DNA from: Neodiprion pinetum
Lineage: Eukaryota; Arthropoda; Insecta; Hymenoptera; Diprionidae
Assembly: GCF_021155775.2 (NCBI RefSeq)
Contig: NC_060234.1
Coordinates: 34,159,026 to 34,223,025, forward strand
Direction of reading: 5' to 3'
Length of the DNA: 64,000 bases
Positions within the stretch are counted from its first letter, which is position 1, and each line of letters starts with the position of its first letter. The notes beneath the pieces are model-generated. The model was not told where the DNA came from. It was given only the letters and a program-made list of their open reading frames with translations, and did no database searches. The translations under genes were made by a program, and so were the position numbers. This document shows positions 14,713 through 26,800 of this stretch, piece after piece.

Positions 14713-15868
14713 GTCCTGAAAGCAAAAAGTCACTGGGTCAAGGACCTGGACAGCCAGAACTACGGAGCGCTTGTTCGGGAAGTCCATTTTCACCACGAAG
14801 CGGACCTGGAGCGCAGAAACTACGCAGCGCTTGGTCAAAAGTCACCGGGTCAAGAACCTGGACAGCCAAAACTACGGCAAATTAGTTCTGAAGGTCCAAA
14901 GTCACCAGATCAAAGACCTGGACAGCCAGAACTACGGAGCGCTTGTCCCTGAAGTCGAGTTTCACCAGGTAGCGGACCTGGAGCATAGAAACTACGGAGC
15001 GCTTGTCCTGGAACTCAAGTTGCACCAGGTAGCGGACCTGGAGCGTAGAAACTACGGAGCGCTTGTCCCTGAAGTCGAGTTTCACCAGGTAACGAACCTG
15101 GAGCGCAGGAACTACGAAGCGCTTGTCCTGGAAGTCGAGTTTCACCAGGTAGCGGACCTGGAGCCTAGAAACTACGGAGCGTTTGTCCTGGAACTCAAGT
15201 TACACCAGGTAGCGGACCTGGAGCGTAGAAACTACGGAGCGCTTGTCCCTGAAGTCGAGTTTCACCAGGTAACGAACCTGGAGCGCAGGAACTACGAAGC
15301 GCTTGTCCTGGAAGTCGAGTTTCACCAGGTAGCGGACCTGGAGCATAGAAACTACGGAGCGCTTGTCCTGGAACTCAAGTTGCACCAGGTAGCGGACCTG
15401 GAGCGCAGGAACTACGAAGCGCTTGTCCTGGAAGTCGAGTTTCACCAGGTAGCGGACCTGGAGCATAGAAACTACGGAGCGCTTGTCCTGGAACTCAAGT
15501 TGCACCAGGTAGCGGACCTGGAGCGCAGAAACTATGGAGCGCTTGTCCCTGAAGTCGATTTTCACCAGGTAGCGGACCTGGAGCATAGAAACTACGGAGC
15601 GCTTGTCCTGGAACTCAAGTTGCACCAGGTAGCGGACCTGGAGCGCAGAAACTATGGAGCGCTTGTCCCTGAAGTCGATTTTCACCAGGTAGCGGACCTG
15701 GAGCATAGAAACTACGGAGCGCTTGTCCTGGAACTCAAGTTGCACCAGGTAGCGGACCTGGAGCGCAGAAACTATGGAGCGCTTGTCCCTGAAGTCGATT
15801 TTCACCAGGTAGCGGACCTGGAGCATAGAAACTACGGAGCGCTTGTCCTGGAACTCGAGTTGCACCAC
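14713..15868. repeat. 60-bp minisatellite, about 19 units, in 120-bp dimers
   Basis: Tandem array with a strict 60-bp period from about 14940 on, and a more diverged, slightly irregular head from 14713. Two unit types alternate (one with ctggaactcaagttgcac, one with cctgaagtcgagtttcac), giving a 120-bp higher-order unit. Positions 15481-15840 are three identical 120-bp copies, so the right side expanded most recently. Nearly every unit holds an inverted repeat, CCAGGT-5 nt-ACCTGG. Because 60 is a multiple of three, frames stay open: plus strand 14771-15925 (384 codons) and minus strand 15895-14882, the latter broken by one nonsense change near 15201. I read it as a minisatellite; a repetitive coding exon is possible but lacks start context or splice evidence. 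Confidence 0.95.
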
Positions 15869-18800
15869 TCGAATTCTGCGGAGCGCGATTCTCATCCGTC
15901 CGCTCTACCGCGCGGTTGTTTCTAGACTGAGGAATTCGGCTGATTTTCGTCGTCGACGATTACTATAGATCGATGACGTCAAGAGAAATAAAATTTTGGG
16001 TGACGTCACTTTCTGAACATCGGAACATCCGAATTTTGGTTTAGAACTTTAATACTATGGATGATTGTTAGGTATGAACGAATGGCTATTGAAAGAAAAG
16101 CGTTGCGCCGCAGTTTGCCGTATACGGACCAACTCCTTGCAACCGATCTCGAAATACCCGCCATGCCTCGATACCAGGTATATAATGCACGTTATTCGAC
16201 GACAGTGACACAGATGCTTACACCTTAGCCGGTGAACGGGTTCCACGGTCATGAGCGCCGGGGTGTTTCTGTATTTTTAAGAAATCACCACTACCTTCAC
16301 CGCAACTTACTGACCTGCAAAATCACAGCTATAATATGATAGTTGCGTTACGGCTTAACGTCTTGTCTTACTCCGATTCACACCTTATGAACCGGTTTCC
16401 ACGAAATGGGGTTGTCTTACAGCGCATAAGTGTTACAAATTGTCGAAATATGTTTTCACACATTGACAACTTACTGATTTGTACATTGTATTTTCCCTCG
16501 AATACAAACAAAAAGAATTCGGTCATTCGCTTCGTTTTTATGCTGCAAATTATTGCGTATTTGCTCTAATTCACAGTATTTACTTTAAATCTTTTTGCAT
16601 TTGTTTTTTTTTTTGTATGTTTTTTGGCACGGAAACGACGAAGGCCAGTTACCGACCTTATTAAAAATAATTACAGCCAATACATCGGCGTGACAGGGCG
16701 TGAGCCGTAAGCGATTGAATAGCCAGTTAAAGCAATCAATTTTTGGATGTATACCAGCATTATCGGAATCATGGTTCGCCGCGTTTGCCCGGTGTTCTGA
16801 AGTATGTGTACAGGTATAAATACGCGGTTACGAAAGTGCCGGAGGTATTTAACGAGACTGACCTTAGTAATTTCTTTCGTTTTTTCTCTATGTTTTTTTT
16901 TTTTTTTTTTTCTTATAAAAATTATAGTTTTTTACTTTGTCGCATAATTATCCCGCACGAATAATTACTACTTAGATTATCCACATTTCTTTGTTCATTT
17001 AAATGTAAGACTAAGAAGCGAGCATTCTTTTTCTTTTACAGAAAGGAAATCTTTATGAAAGATTATTCCAACACCAGCTGCCGCGACTACCAGTACTAGG
17101 TTTGATAATCAAAGGATAAGATTGAATACGCGTGTAATTATACTCGGCCATAGACGGACGGTTCTATGTAAGCTTTTCGCCTAATTGCTGAAAGCGCCGT
17201 TCGGGAATCACTACACATTGCATAGCTTCGTAATTACCCGCCATATTCAACCTAATAGTTTACTTTCTTTTAAAAAGAACCGTGCGGTAATCTACCTGAC
17301 GTTATGTGCAGGCAAGTCGTTTCAGAGATTACTTGCGCTATTCTTGTATCTTATTCCGGAGAGTTCTTTTTTAAATTTTTATGAGCCTTTACAGACAATT
17401 TCCATTCACGTATAGTTCACATTACGGTAGATAAATGTTCGCGCTACGCTTTCGCATGATTTTTTTTTATCCATTCACGCTTTAAATGCTATAGAATGCG
17501 GTATGAATCTTTGGGATATGTGCATTCTGGATTACGAGATGCAAGCTGGCTGATAGTCGATGGTAAAGTGTTTACTCTTCGCATAATTAAAGTCAAAAGT
17601 CAGACCGACATAAATTTCAAGTGAGCACGAACACCGGGATTCCCAATATACCCCAACATTCGTATCCCAACATAAGCATAAGCATTTGTTCGCGTGACGA
17701 AATCACGTAAGTCAAATTACCGACAGTTGAAAACACACAAAGACCATAAATACGGAAAGTTCTTTTGTAGAAAAATAAACATTGTTAACGCAAAATTGTA
17801 TAAATAAATTTATACCGATATTTTTCGTTGAGGATGGGCAAAATATTGAATTGCAAAAATACCGAGGAGTCAAAAAGTCGACTTTTTGAATGTCAGATTT
17901 GTGTCTTCGTCGAAAATTTACAAATCCGAATTTATCAATAACGACTGACCAAAGACTCGAACGGTTGCAAAACGTCGGAAACAAATTTATTATTTCCTAC
18001 GTCACCAGTTGCAGTTAATAGTTGGCGTTACGCTTGTGAAGTAACGGAAGGCCGCGTACGTGAATGTCGGACACGATTTAATAATGTCCTGAATAATTTA
18101 AACGTACGAGGAAAAAGATGTACCGTTTAAATGTTATTAAAAACATGGTGGCTATTCCTATCCGTTCTTTTTTTCTTTGATAACACAGACGATTGTCGAA
18201 TACAATGAGATAATCTTGATAAAACCAGCATACGGTTGAAAAAATTCATGGATTCCGAATTCACAGAAGATTCGGTATTTCGGCCTTTCGGGATTCTGGT
18301 CCTTCTGCGACTTGCGGATTGAAATTTTGCGGTTTCTGAACTTTGATTTTTGACAATGAAAATTTCTTGTTTTTTTTTTTTTTGGTACACTGATCATTCG
18401 TAATTTCAAAATTCGTACCTAAAAAATTTCGGGCTTTCAACCAGTCGACTTTCTAGTTTCCTGGAATTTTGACCTCCACCCGATTTTATCCGGGTACTTT
18501 CAAAAGACACGCCGATCAAGTTAGCTCATTTACGAAGAAATCGATGAACACATAGATTCGGGTATTTCACCTGATCACGTTACGTATCGTGAATTTCAAG
18601 TTTGCATCGCCACGAATTCACGGGGCTGCAGGACGCGTTTCGAATATTAGTTATTGTTCCAGCTGGGCCGAAAACAAGCCGAACCCGGGGACGGATCAAT
18701 CCCTCACTATTTCGTCATTCTGTGGATCGCTTTGTGATCATTATTTGCTTTCTTATAACACACGATTGTCCGTTTCATTGTTACGTCTTATGCTTGGTAT

Positions 18801-21800
18801 TCAGACTGTTTGCGGATGCGGGATTTCTGATGACTTGAACGACAGAAGCACATTGGAGAAATCATTCCGCTAATCCGAAGATTTTTCATCAGTACCAGCT
18901 AATGGCTGTGACCTTTTAACCATGTAGATAATTCTTCTGAGTATTAATCGATTGCATTGACTTAGTAAGACCATACCCATTAACATCCACTCAAAGTATT
19001 ATAAATAAAAAGATTATTTACTCGCCTATTATACTCACCGTCAAATCCATATTGAGCTTTTGGCGAACGGGCTTTTCTTCTTTTTAACCATCTTCGTCGT
19101 TACTCACAGTGGAGATAAGATTTAGGATTTATCAGGGTTACCCAGAATTCTCAAGAGTTCTTTCTGCGCTTGTACGATTCACATTGGTAATCATTCCAAG
19201 AGTGGGGATCTCGGGAGAGACATCTGTACATCTATATCCATGCCTTGGGGATTGCAGAGGATGCGTGGTAGTCTGGCAATCCATACCCCCTAATATCAGG
19301 GGTGGAAATTCTCAAGGGAACTGGATCACAAAGAAATGTAGTGGGGTCATGACCTCAGAACTCTGTGGAAAATATAATCGGCCCGTATCGTCTATCTTTT
19401 TGCAGGCTGACAGTAATCGATGCCGGAGTCGGTGCGCTTTGAGAAATTCAAATGGTGCGAACAGGAGTTGGATTTTCCAATTTTCAGAATCCAACGTCTG
19501 ATGCCGTTCCAATCTGCCGGAGATCTTGTGGAAGTGTCGAGTATTTCCAGTCGTGTAACGCCTCTTCCTCTTCAACGTTTTTGCAATCTTAAATGGCAGG
19601 ATATTTCTATTATAATGGTAGGCTACGTTCTATTATATCTACATACTACCTGGCGTTATATCCACAAGATTTTTTCAATTACAGTGTTAGTTGGGACTAT
19701 AATGTACCGATGTCAACTGTAAGACTTCAACTCCTGACAGTAAGTTTTATATGACACGATATCCGCATGCTAATTACTAGCAGTTCAATTCGAAATCGTA
19801 ATTATAGCAATGTACACACGGAACGTGCCTTGGCCTCGTTGTCACCAACCGGAGAACCAAGACATGACCATTATGATAACTCTTTCAATTTGCGAAAAGA
19901 CATGAGCAGCGATGTACTCGTTCTATCCTGCGGAACCAGCTCACAATGAGGAGCATTTAGAGCAAGCACAAGGCTTTTCCACCCGCCAATAAGTTCACCT
20001 TGATCCTGAGATTTCAGTGGATCAGTGCTTGCAAATGAAGCTTTGATCGAGCATTTTCTTAATCTCACTTTTCATTTACCAGAGAAGTGGGCACGACTTT
20101 AATGCTTCACGTGCCCGTGTCAAAATTTCTGACATGCATGACGTGTGTAGCGGATTTCTACGATCGTATAGATTTGAATCTGGACACAAGCCGCAGTTAG
20201 ATAGTGGAATAAATTAATTCGAGTTGCCTGTGTCATTCGATTGGATTTTTATTACGTAACGGTCTTTCACAGACACTATACATACATTTTAAGGATCTTT
20301 CAAAATAACGGCTTTCCTGGAATCGAAGAAGATCACCAGATTTCTTCGCAGCTTCTGCAGCGGTACGTGAGAGTCGACGATTATCCATGATGGTCTTTTT
20401 CATTTTACTGCATAAATTAAAGCCCGATCAATTAACCAGAGACAAAATGAATAATCGCAATCTGGCAAACTGGTTTTCAAACGGGCTTTTTTTTATCGGA
20501 TATCAGCTATAGCTTTACGTAACTAACTATTCAAGTGCCCGCACGTATTGATAATTTATTTTGTAAACTTGAGCCATGCAACGTAATCGGGAATTTTGCC
20601 CGGATTAATAACAAACTGACCTTGAATCACCGAAGTAATAAAAATTGATCTACCTTTCCCATCCCAGACGGCCTTACACAATAAGCCTGCAAAAATGAGT
20701 GAAGTTGTTGTCGTCAACTTTTATCATCACCCACATTTTTAGAATGCTTTTAGTACACTTTGCGCGAATATGTTTTGTTCAAAGGATATAAATTCAATCA
20801 CAGTATTCAATTATAAAAGCCTGTCAAATTTTACTCGTGAATATAATATTATGGTACTGTTGTACGGACGAATATGATTCGTGTGAGTGCAGTAATAATA
20901 TATTTGATACGAATTTTAACGATAGGTTCTATGACAGTCGACCGTTTGAAACTTCCGAGGGTTACTAACTTCGACTTACGTATCATGGTCGAAGAATTTA
21001 TTTTAAACAAACACAGTGTCACAATAAACTTATACCTATGAATTACCGTTTTGATAGTTTTTAAGCATACATCAAACATCGTAATATCGACTGTTTTTCT
21101 TCAGCGTAACTAGAGCTCTGGCATTCGTGAAAAAGTTTTATCTAACATTCGGGATGGATCTTAAAAAAAGGAGAAAAAATGCCGAATATAATAGGATGTA
21201 AAGAGAAGTTAGAATCTTTGAATGGGGGACAAAAATGTTATCGGAAACTATAAGCTGCGTGGAATAATAAGCATAAAATTATACGTGGCGTTACAGTAAA
21301 TAACTAAAAGACGTGTGACTGATTTCCCTGCGACATCGTTCTCCGAAGGACTTTACTTGTCTTTCTATACGTACATAATAGAACCCTTAACTTCTCCTAA
21401 TCGAAAGAAATCAGTGTCCGTTAATCAAAACTGCACGAGTTCAACTTATTATGCACTTATTCTCGTGCGGAGGCTTATCAACCTCAGTGTAAACGAAAGT
21501 GATTATTTTGCGATTTTGGGTGGATATGAATTTTTTCTCATTCTCCTGCAGTTAGTATGTTGAAAATTTGTACAAGGAACGTGTAACTTTCATAACTTGA
21601 ATCAAGTAATTCAAGTTTCCTGCCTGGATATTGGACATTGCCACGTTTTTGCAATTCAGAAAAATTTTGTACAGAATTATTGGAAATCGAGAAATGAATA
21701 GACAAAGTGTTGGAATAATTTTTTTCATTCACGTTACGATCAACGTAGAACCGAACGTGACAGTGACTAAGGAAACTAGTTATAGTCTGCGCACATGACC

Positions 21801-23680
21801 TTTCGATCCGCGTATTGTACTTGTTACAAACTTTGACGCACCTTTCGTCATTATTAATCGCTTCAACTGAATATTATGAATTATTGTTCGATTAGAGCCC
21901 CAAGTCGATGTATGAAACACAGTGTAAGAAAGACGTGCGCAAGCTTTGCTACCGTTAAAGAAACACTTATCATCTTACTTATGTCGAAAGTTAGTATGGC
22001 GTGACCGCCGACCACGGGCCACTGATCACACTGTAAGAAAAAGTAAACAGTTTCCTTGGTTAAATTTCGCTTCACTTTTGGCGACGTTAAATCTCTGGTT
22101 GACCACTGCCGAATATTGTTCCAGGTTGCTTACCGCTATTCGTCGTGTTTCAGTGTTGCTTAACAGTGCTGAACAAGACGAAGTGCAAATAGATATTTCT
22201 ATTGGATACAACAAAGCAGAAACTTACTTTATTCAATTATTGATATTCTTCATCGTTGACTGTATACGATTGTGAACATTCGTTAGTCTGATCATATTAC
22301 GCAATTCGAGTCATAGTTATTTTACGAGTGCCTGGTTATACACGTTGCTGGACAAAATTATCTTTAAGAATCTCTGTGTGAAGACATCCATACTTATCTT
22401 TTGCTGCTCCGTGAGGTCCGTTCAACATGATCGATGAATAAGTGGGATTGCCCAGCACTAATCGCTGAATGTACATCCTCAGTTTGGATTATCAGCCTTT
22501 AAGAATAATATGCGCATTGGACTTTCCTGCTTTGTCGTTTGCATACAATAGAAAGAATTTCGTATTGCTGTGCAAGCGTATTGGCACAGGATGTACAAAC
22601 CAGTTTGCATACTTATAATACAATTTTCACAAGAATCAAGAAATACAGCGTAAAACTAGCGTCAATAATTAACCGCAGTTGGATGGCTCAATTATATTTT
22701 TGTGTAATCGTAAAAACTACCGTTTAGGAATCCGGAATCGCTTCTAAATTGGTCGACAAATATCGCGGATATGCGGTCCGATTTTTATTTTTTCCACAGA
22801 AAAGACGAGTGAACCTTTACTGGAAAAATTGTTTTGCACACTGCGTACGAAGATGCCAGGCAAAATCTCTTTTTCGATCACTCATAACTTCGCTGATGTT
22901 TGTTTGATGCGGATATATCTCGAGAACTCTGTATGTATGAATTTCTTCACATTCCTGGCAATAACGGGTGTACCGCGGCCAATTGTTATGCTTCCGTATT
23001 TCTTTGACTTGTGCTTCAACACTGTAAGCAGTAAAATTAATATTCATATGGCAGACAGCTGGCTTTCAAATTTCACCGCAATTCACTCTTCCATTGTTAT
23101 GTGCAAATTTTGCAGCAGCCATTGAATATCTCCTGGAAAGTAATTGATTGCTACAGACTTGAAGGAACATTTCTTGCAATTATGGTGTACTGTGATAGTT
23201 AGTAAAATTCAAGTGACAATAACTGAAATAATTGCGGGATTTTACCTGAAACTCATAATACGCTGTTTCGCATACTGATTTTTAAGCCGGCCACTCAGGA
23301 CGAGTAATACGTAAGAAAAGGTAAAACAAGTCGGAGTTTCGACATAAACTTCATCAGTCAATCGACCGTTCTCTCAAAAAGAACGAGACTTGAATCAACG
23401 GAAAAATTTTCATTCTCGCCAGTATTAATCGCCAACTGATCCGTACAAATTTGCTCTGGTTGGGACTTTTGCTCCAACTTTAAGGTTACTTTTTTTTTTG
23501 ACTAAAATTTACCGCTGTTCAGTGTAAAAACTTGTCAAAGAAACGAACGCTTCAGCCGTGACTCGGCGGTTTAGGTACTGCGATTACTTTGAGTGATCAA
23601 ACTGTTTTCAAGAAATCAGAACTCATCGCCAATGAATTGTGACGCAAAATACATTAGGAATAAGTTTGTCACGCATATGG
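15869..23680. other. 7.8 kb gene-poor stretch
   Basis: Many short open frames but no recognisable protein, no chains of exons with matching phase, and no transposase or reverse transcriptase motif. Contains homopolymer T tracts (for example near 16900 and 18370) and one perfect 20-bp palindrome at 17870-17889. Nothing else supportable. Confidence 0.5.
17870..17889. repeat. Perfect 20-bp palindrome
   Basis: TCAAAAAGTC followed directly by its reverse complement GACTTTTTGA, with no spacer. It could be a dimeric protein binding site or chance in AT-rich DNA. No gene lies within several kb. Confidence 0.6.
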
Positions 23681-23686
23681 TTTATT
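23681..23686 (-). terminator. Candidate polyadenylation signal of the Cys-module gene
   Basis: AATAAA on the minus strand, about 190 bp past the stop codon of the Cys-module gene. It is the nearest canonical signal in the right orientation that I found; the cleavage site is not defined. Confidence 0.4.
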
Positions 23687-23875
23687 ATAGCTATTTTCCT
23701 CGGTTTCATTGCTTCAAAGTCGTTCGTTGCGAACTTTTGTGCATATTTGAAAGAGTTACGTATCGCTACCTCGATCACATGCACCACCTTTTTCATCACG
23801 TATATTTAGCATAGATTAGCAATAATATTATTATTGAATTGCATAACAATTTCAAGAGAAACATCGAAAGTGACA

Positions 23876-26800
23876 TCAGTTCTTAGAGAACGATTTATCC
23901 TCATCGGCAGTTCTGTGTATTATAATTCCCTGTGTGATTTCCCCATCGTAATACTCAGGACCGTAATCCGCTACATTGATTTCTAGCTGCTCGGAGTATC
24001 CGTCGTCATATCCTAAGGGTCCGTCGTCATATCCATATTTATCACCATTTTCGTAGTAATACTTCGCGGCATCGTAGTTTGCCGAATTCGGACTGTAAGG
24101 ATCTCCTGCTGCAAAAGCTTTCTAGAAAAGAGAAACTATAATGAGACTATATGTACATGTTGACCTTTCACATCGATATATCACGAGCCAAACTATTACC
24201 TGGTTGGTTTCCAAGGTGGGAGATGGAGTGAGTCCTTGCTCTTCGCACTCATACTGATCATACTCAATTTCTGCTACCTCCGAGGGTTTCGGATTGGAGA
24301 TCGATGGCATTGGGTTGGGAGTTGTCATGGTCCGTGGTCCACTAGTCAGCATATCGACCATGGATTGAGTGGCTTCTACATTGTAAGGGATGCTGGGACC
24401 ACCACCGTATTCTCTTTCAATATTCTTCACCTTGTTTCGTAGATATTGCGTAGGCTGAACAGTACCTAACCGATGCCATCTTCCAAGATCTTGTACTTGT
24501 AGCTCAATGGGTGCATTGAGATGCGGAGAATTTACTAGAGGAATGTGTAGCTCGGTATGTGCATTTTTCTTATGTACCTGTTGGGCCGAGACCGGTTGAT
24601 TTTTCAAATCAATCCGTTCTTCCTGGTTCCCAACCTCCACCTCATCTAAATTTTGTCTCGTAGGTGAACGATGGGGTATTTTATGATATTTCAAAACTAG
24701 GTTCCAAGGGATTGGAGGCACATGGGGTTCAGAATTTTGCGTGAGGTATATAGGCTGAGGCTGTGAGTTAAGGTTCCCCGCATTGTAGTGAAAAATATCA
24801 GATTGATCGATAGATGAGGTCGTCGACACGATTAGAGGATAGCCGACTATTTGTAGCTGGTCGTTGACTCGTTCCAGCGGAAACCTCATGAGAGCATAGT
24901 AAGTTCTTTTTTTAGGGCCGAGGACTTGCACCGCGTCCCACGGCGACGTTATATGGAGTTGATCTGCTACAGGGGCAAACAAGTCGAATGTCTTCGTGAG
25001 GTTTTCCTCTTTCGTTTGCACCCCAACGTCCGCTGACGAATTCTGAGAATACGTGTGGGCTATTGGAACCTTGTGGTCCGACTGATGAACCGTTTTGTAG
25101 TCCTGGCGTGGCGCCGGAAATTCCGGTGATTCTGTTTGATTCTCTGGGGGAAAATGTTCGAGTAGCATTGCCGTGGAGGGTTCTTGTGCCGTGAAATTCC
25201 GTGCGACATTTTTCGCCCCATTACGTGGCGAATCAACATCAAGTTCACTGTGATTGCTGGATTGATTGCTTTTTACCAACGATAGGTTACCAGGTATATT
25301 CTGAAAGGGAACGACATCGTTTATTTTCACACCCGGTGCTTTCGTGTTTTCCCCTGTTTTGATATTGTTGGTGGAATTTTGCAGTAGCACTGATGAGTTC
25401 AATCCAGAACCAACCGTCGAATCATTCTCGGCACTGTAAATTTCTTGTATTAACATTTCACCTGGACGGTAATTTTTACTTGGAAGGATCTCGTTACTCT
25501 TATTAAGCTGCACAAAATGATTTATCGGATGATCCTCCCTGGGATCTTTCCCGAAGTTCTTGTCTCGTGCTGCAAAGTCAACTGAGTTGTCCTGAGTTGA
25601 GTCGTTCTTGATATTCAGCTGCGATTCTGACAAATCAGTCGAATAACCGGAATCCGATCTATTGTTATCGGTCTTATATGACTGTGGTTGATGACGGTAC
25701 GTGGAATTGGGTGGCCTGGACTCCGTTAGGGAATCGTTCTTTAACTTTATTGAGTGAATATCTGAATCTGGTCCTAGGTTATAGTAATCCTGATGGTACG
25801 CGGTCCAAGGACCTTCTCCGTAATTGATTCTCGGGTGACCGGTATTTTTTTTCGAGAGATGACTTGGTTTCTGTTGATCCACGGAAAATAGTTGTGGAAC
25901 ATTTGTGCTCACGTTAGGATCGAAGTTATTCTGAAAATTATAGTGCGTTAGTTTCAAAATTCCAGTTGATTCATGCTACGTAATTGAGAGTACATGTTTT
26001 CAACAAATTCGAGTCAGTCTAAAATATCCTTAATATTTATCAACAAGCGTGTGGATTTTTGAGTCAAAGGAATCGATTTCTTCCACCTTAGGACGTGGTT
26101 TGGGTATTGGCCTACTCGTTGTCGTTTCTACATCCGTTCTTGGCATTACCAAACTTGTATCGTTGCTCTCAGTTTCAACTTGAGAAATGGATGAATTTCT
26201 GGACTGTTTCTCGACTGGAGTTAGCTGATTTTGATCTTGAATTTGCCCGAGCTCTTGATCGTCATGAATATTTTGAGTAATTCCAGGTTCAGATTTTTTA
26301 TCCGCAGGATCATTTCCATTATCTGTATCTTTCGAATGTTGTGAAGTTTGAGTTTTATCGAGAACTGGTACCTGTGATCGACATAAACAAATTTCGAAAA
26401 AATACATCACTTCATATAACGCCAGAGTCGATTAATGCACAATGACGTTCTCAAAAAACCAATGTGAAGAAAAAAAAATCTCTATGACTATTTGCAGGGC
26501 TTTCCATAGTTTCATAAGCTTCCGGTATATTAACCTGTACTTCTTCCGTATTCACTGGAAATTCCACTAAAGGTTTTCGGATAGAGCTATCGTCCTCATT
26601 GTAGGGTTTGGTGGATTCAGGAATCGCATCGTTTTTTAGGAGCCATTTCTGAAAGGCTGGATTATCGGAGGTTAATTTTCGAACTTCCCTCAACCAGATT
26701 TGAAATTTCAATCTTCCCAGACTGTTTTTCACAGATTCCAGCCATTCCTTGAAGTACTGTAATATTGCGTTAAGTATTCCTATGCATAAGTATTGCTGTC

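Noticed and set aside
14771..15925. 384-codon plus-strand frame as a structural protein gene
   Set aside because: The frame is explained by a 60-bp unit without stops. Differences between unit types mostly change residues in this frame, and there is no start context or splice partner.
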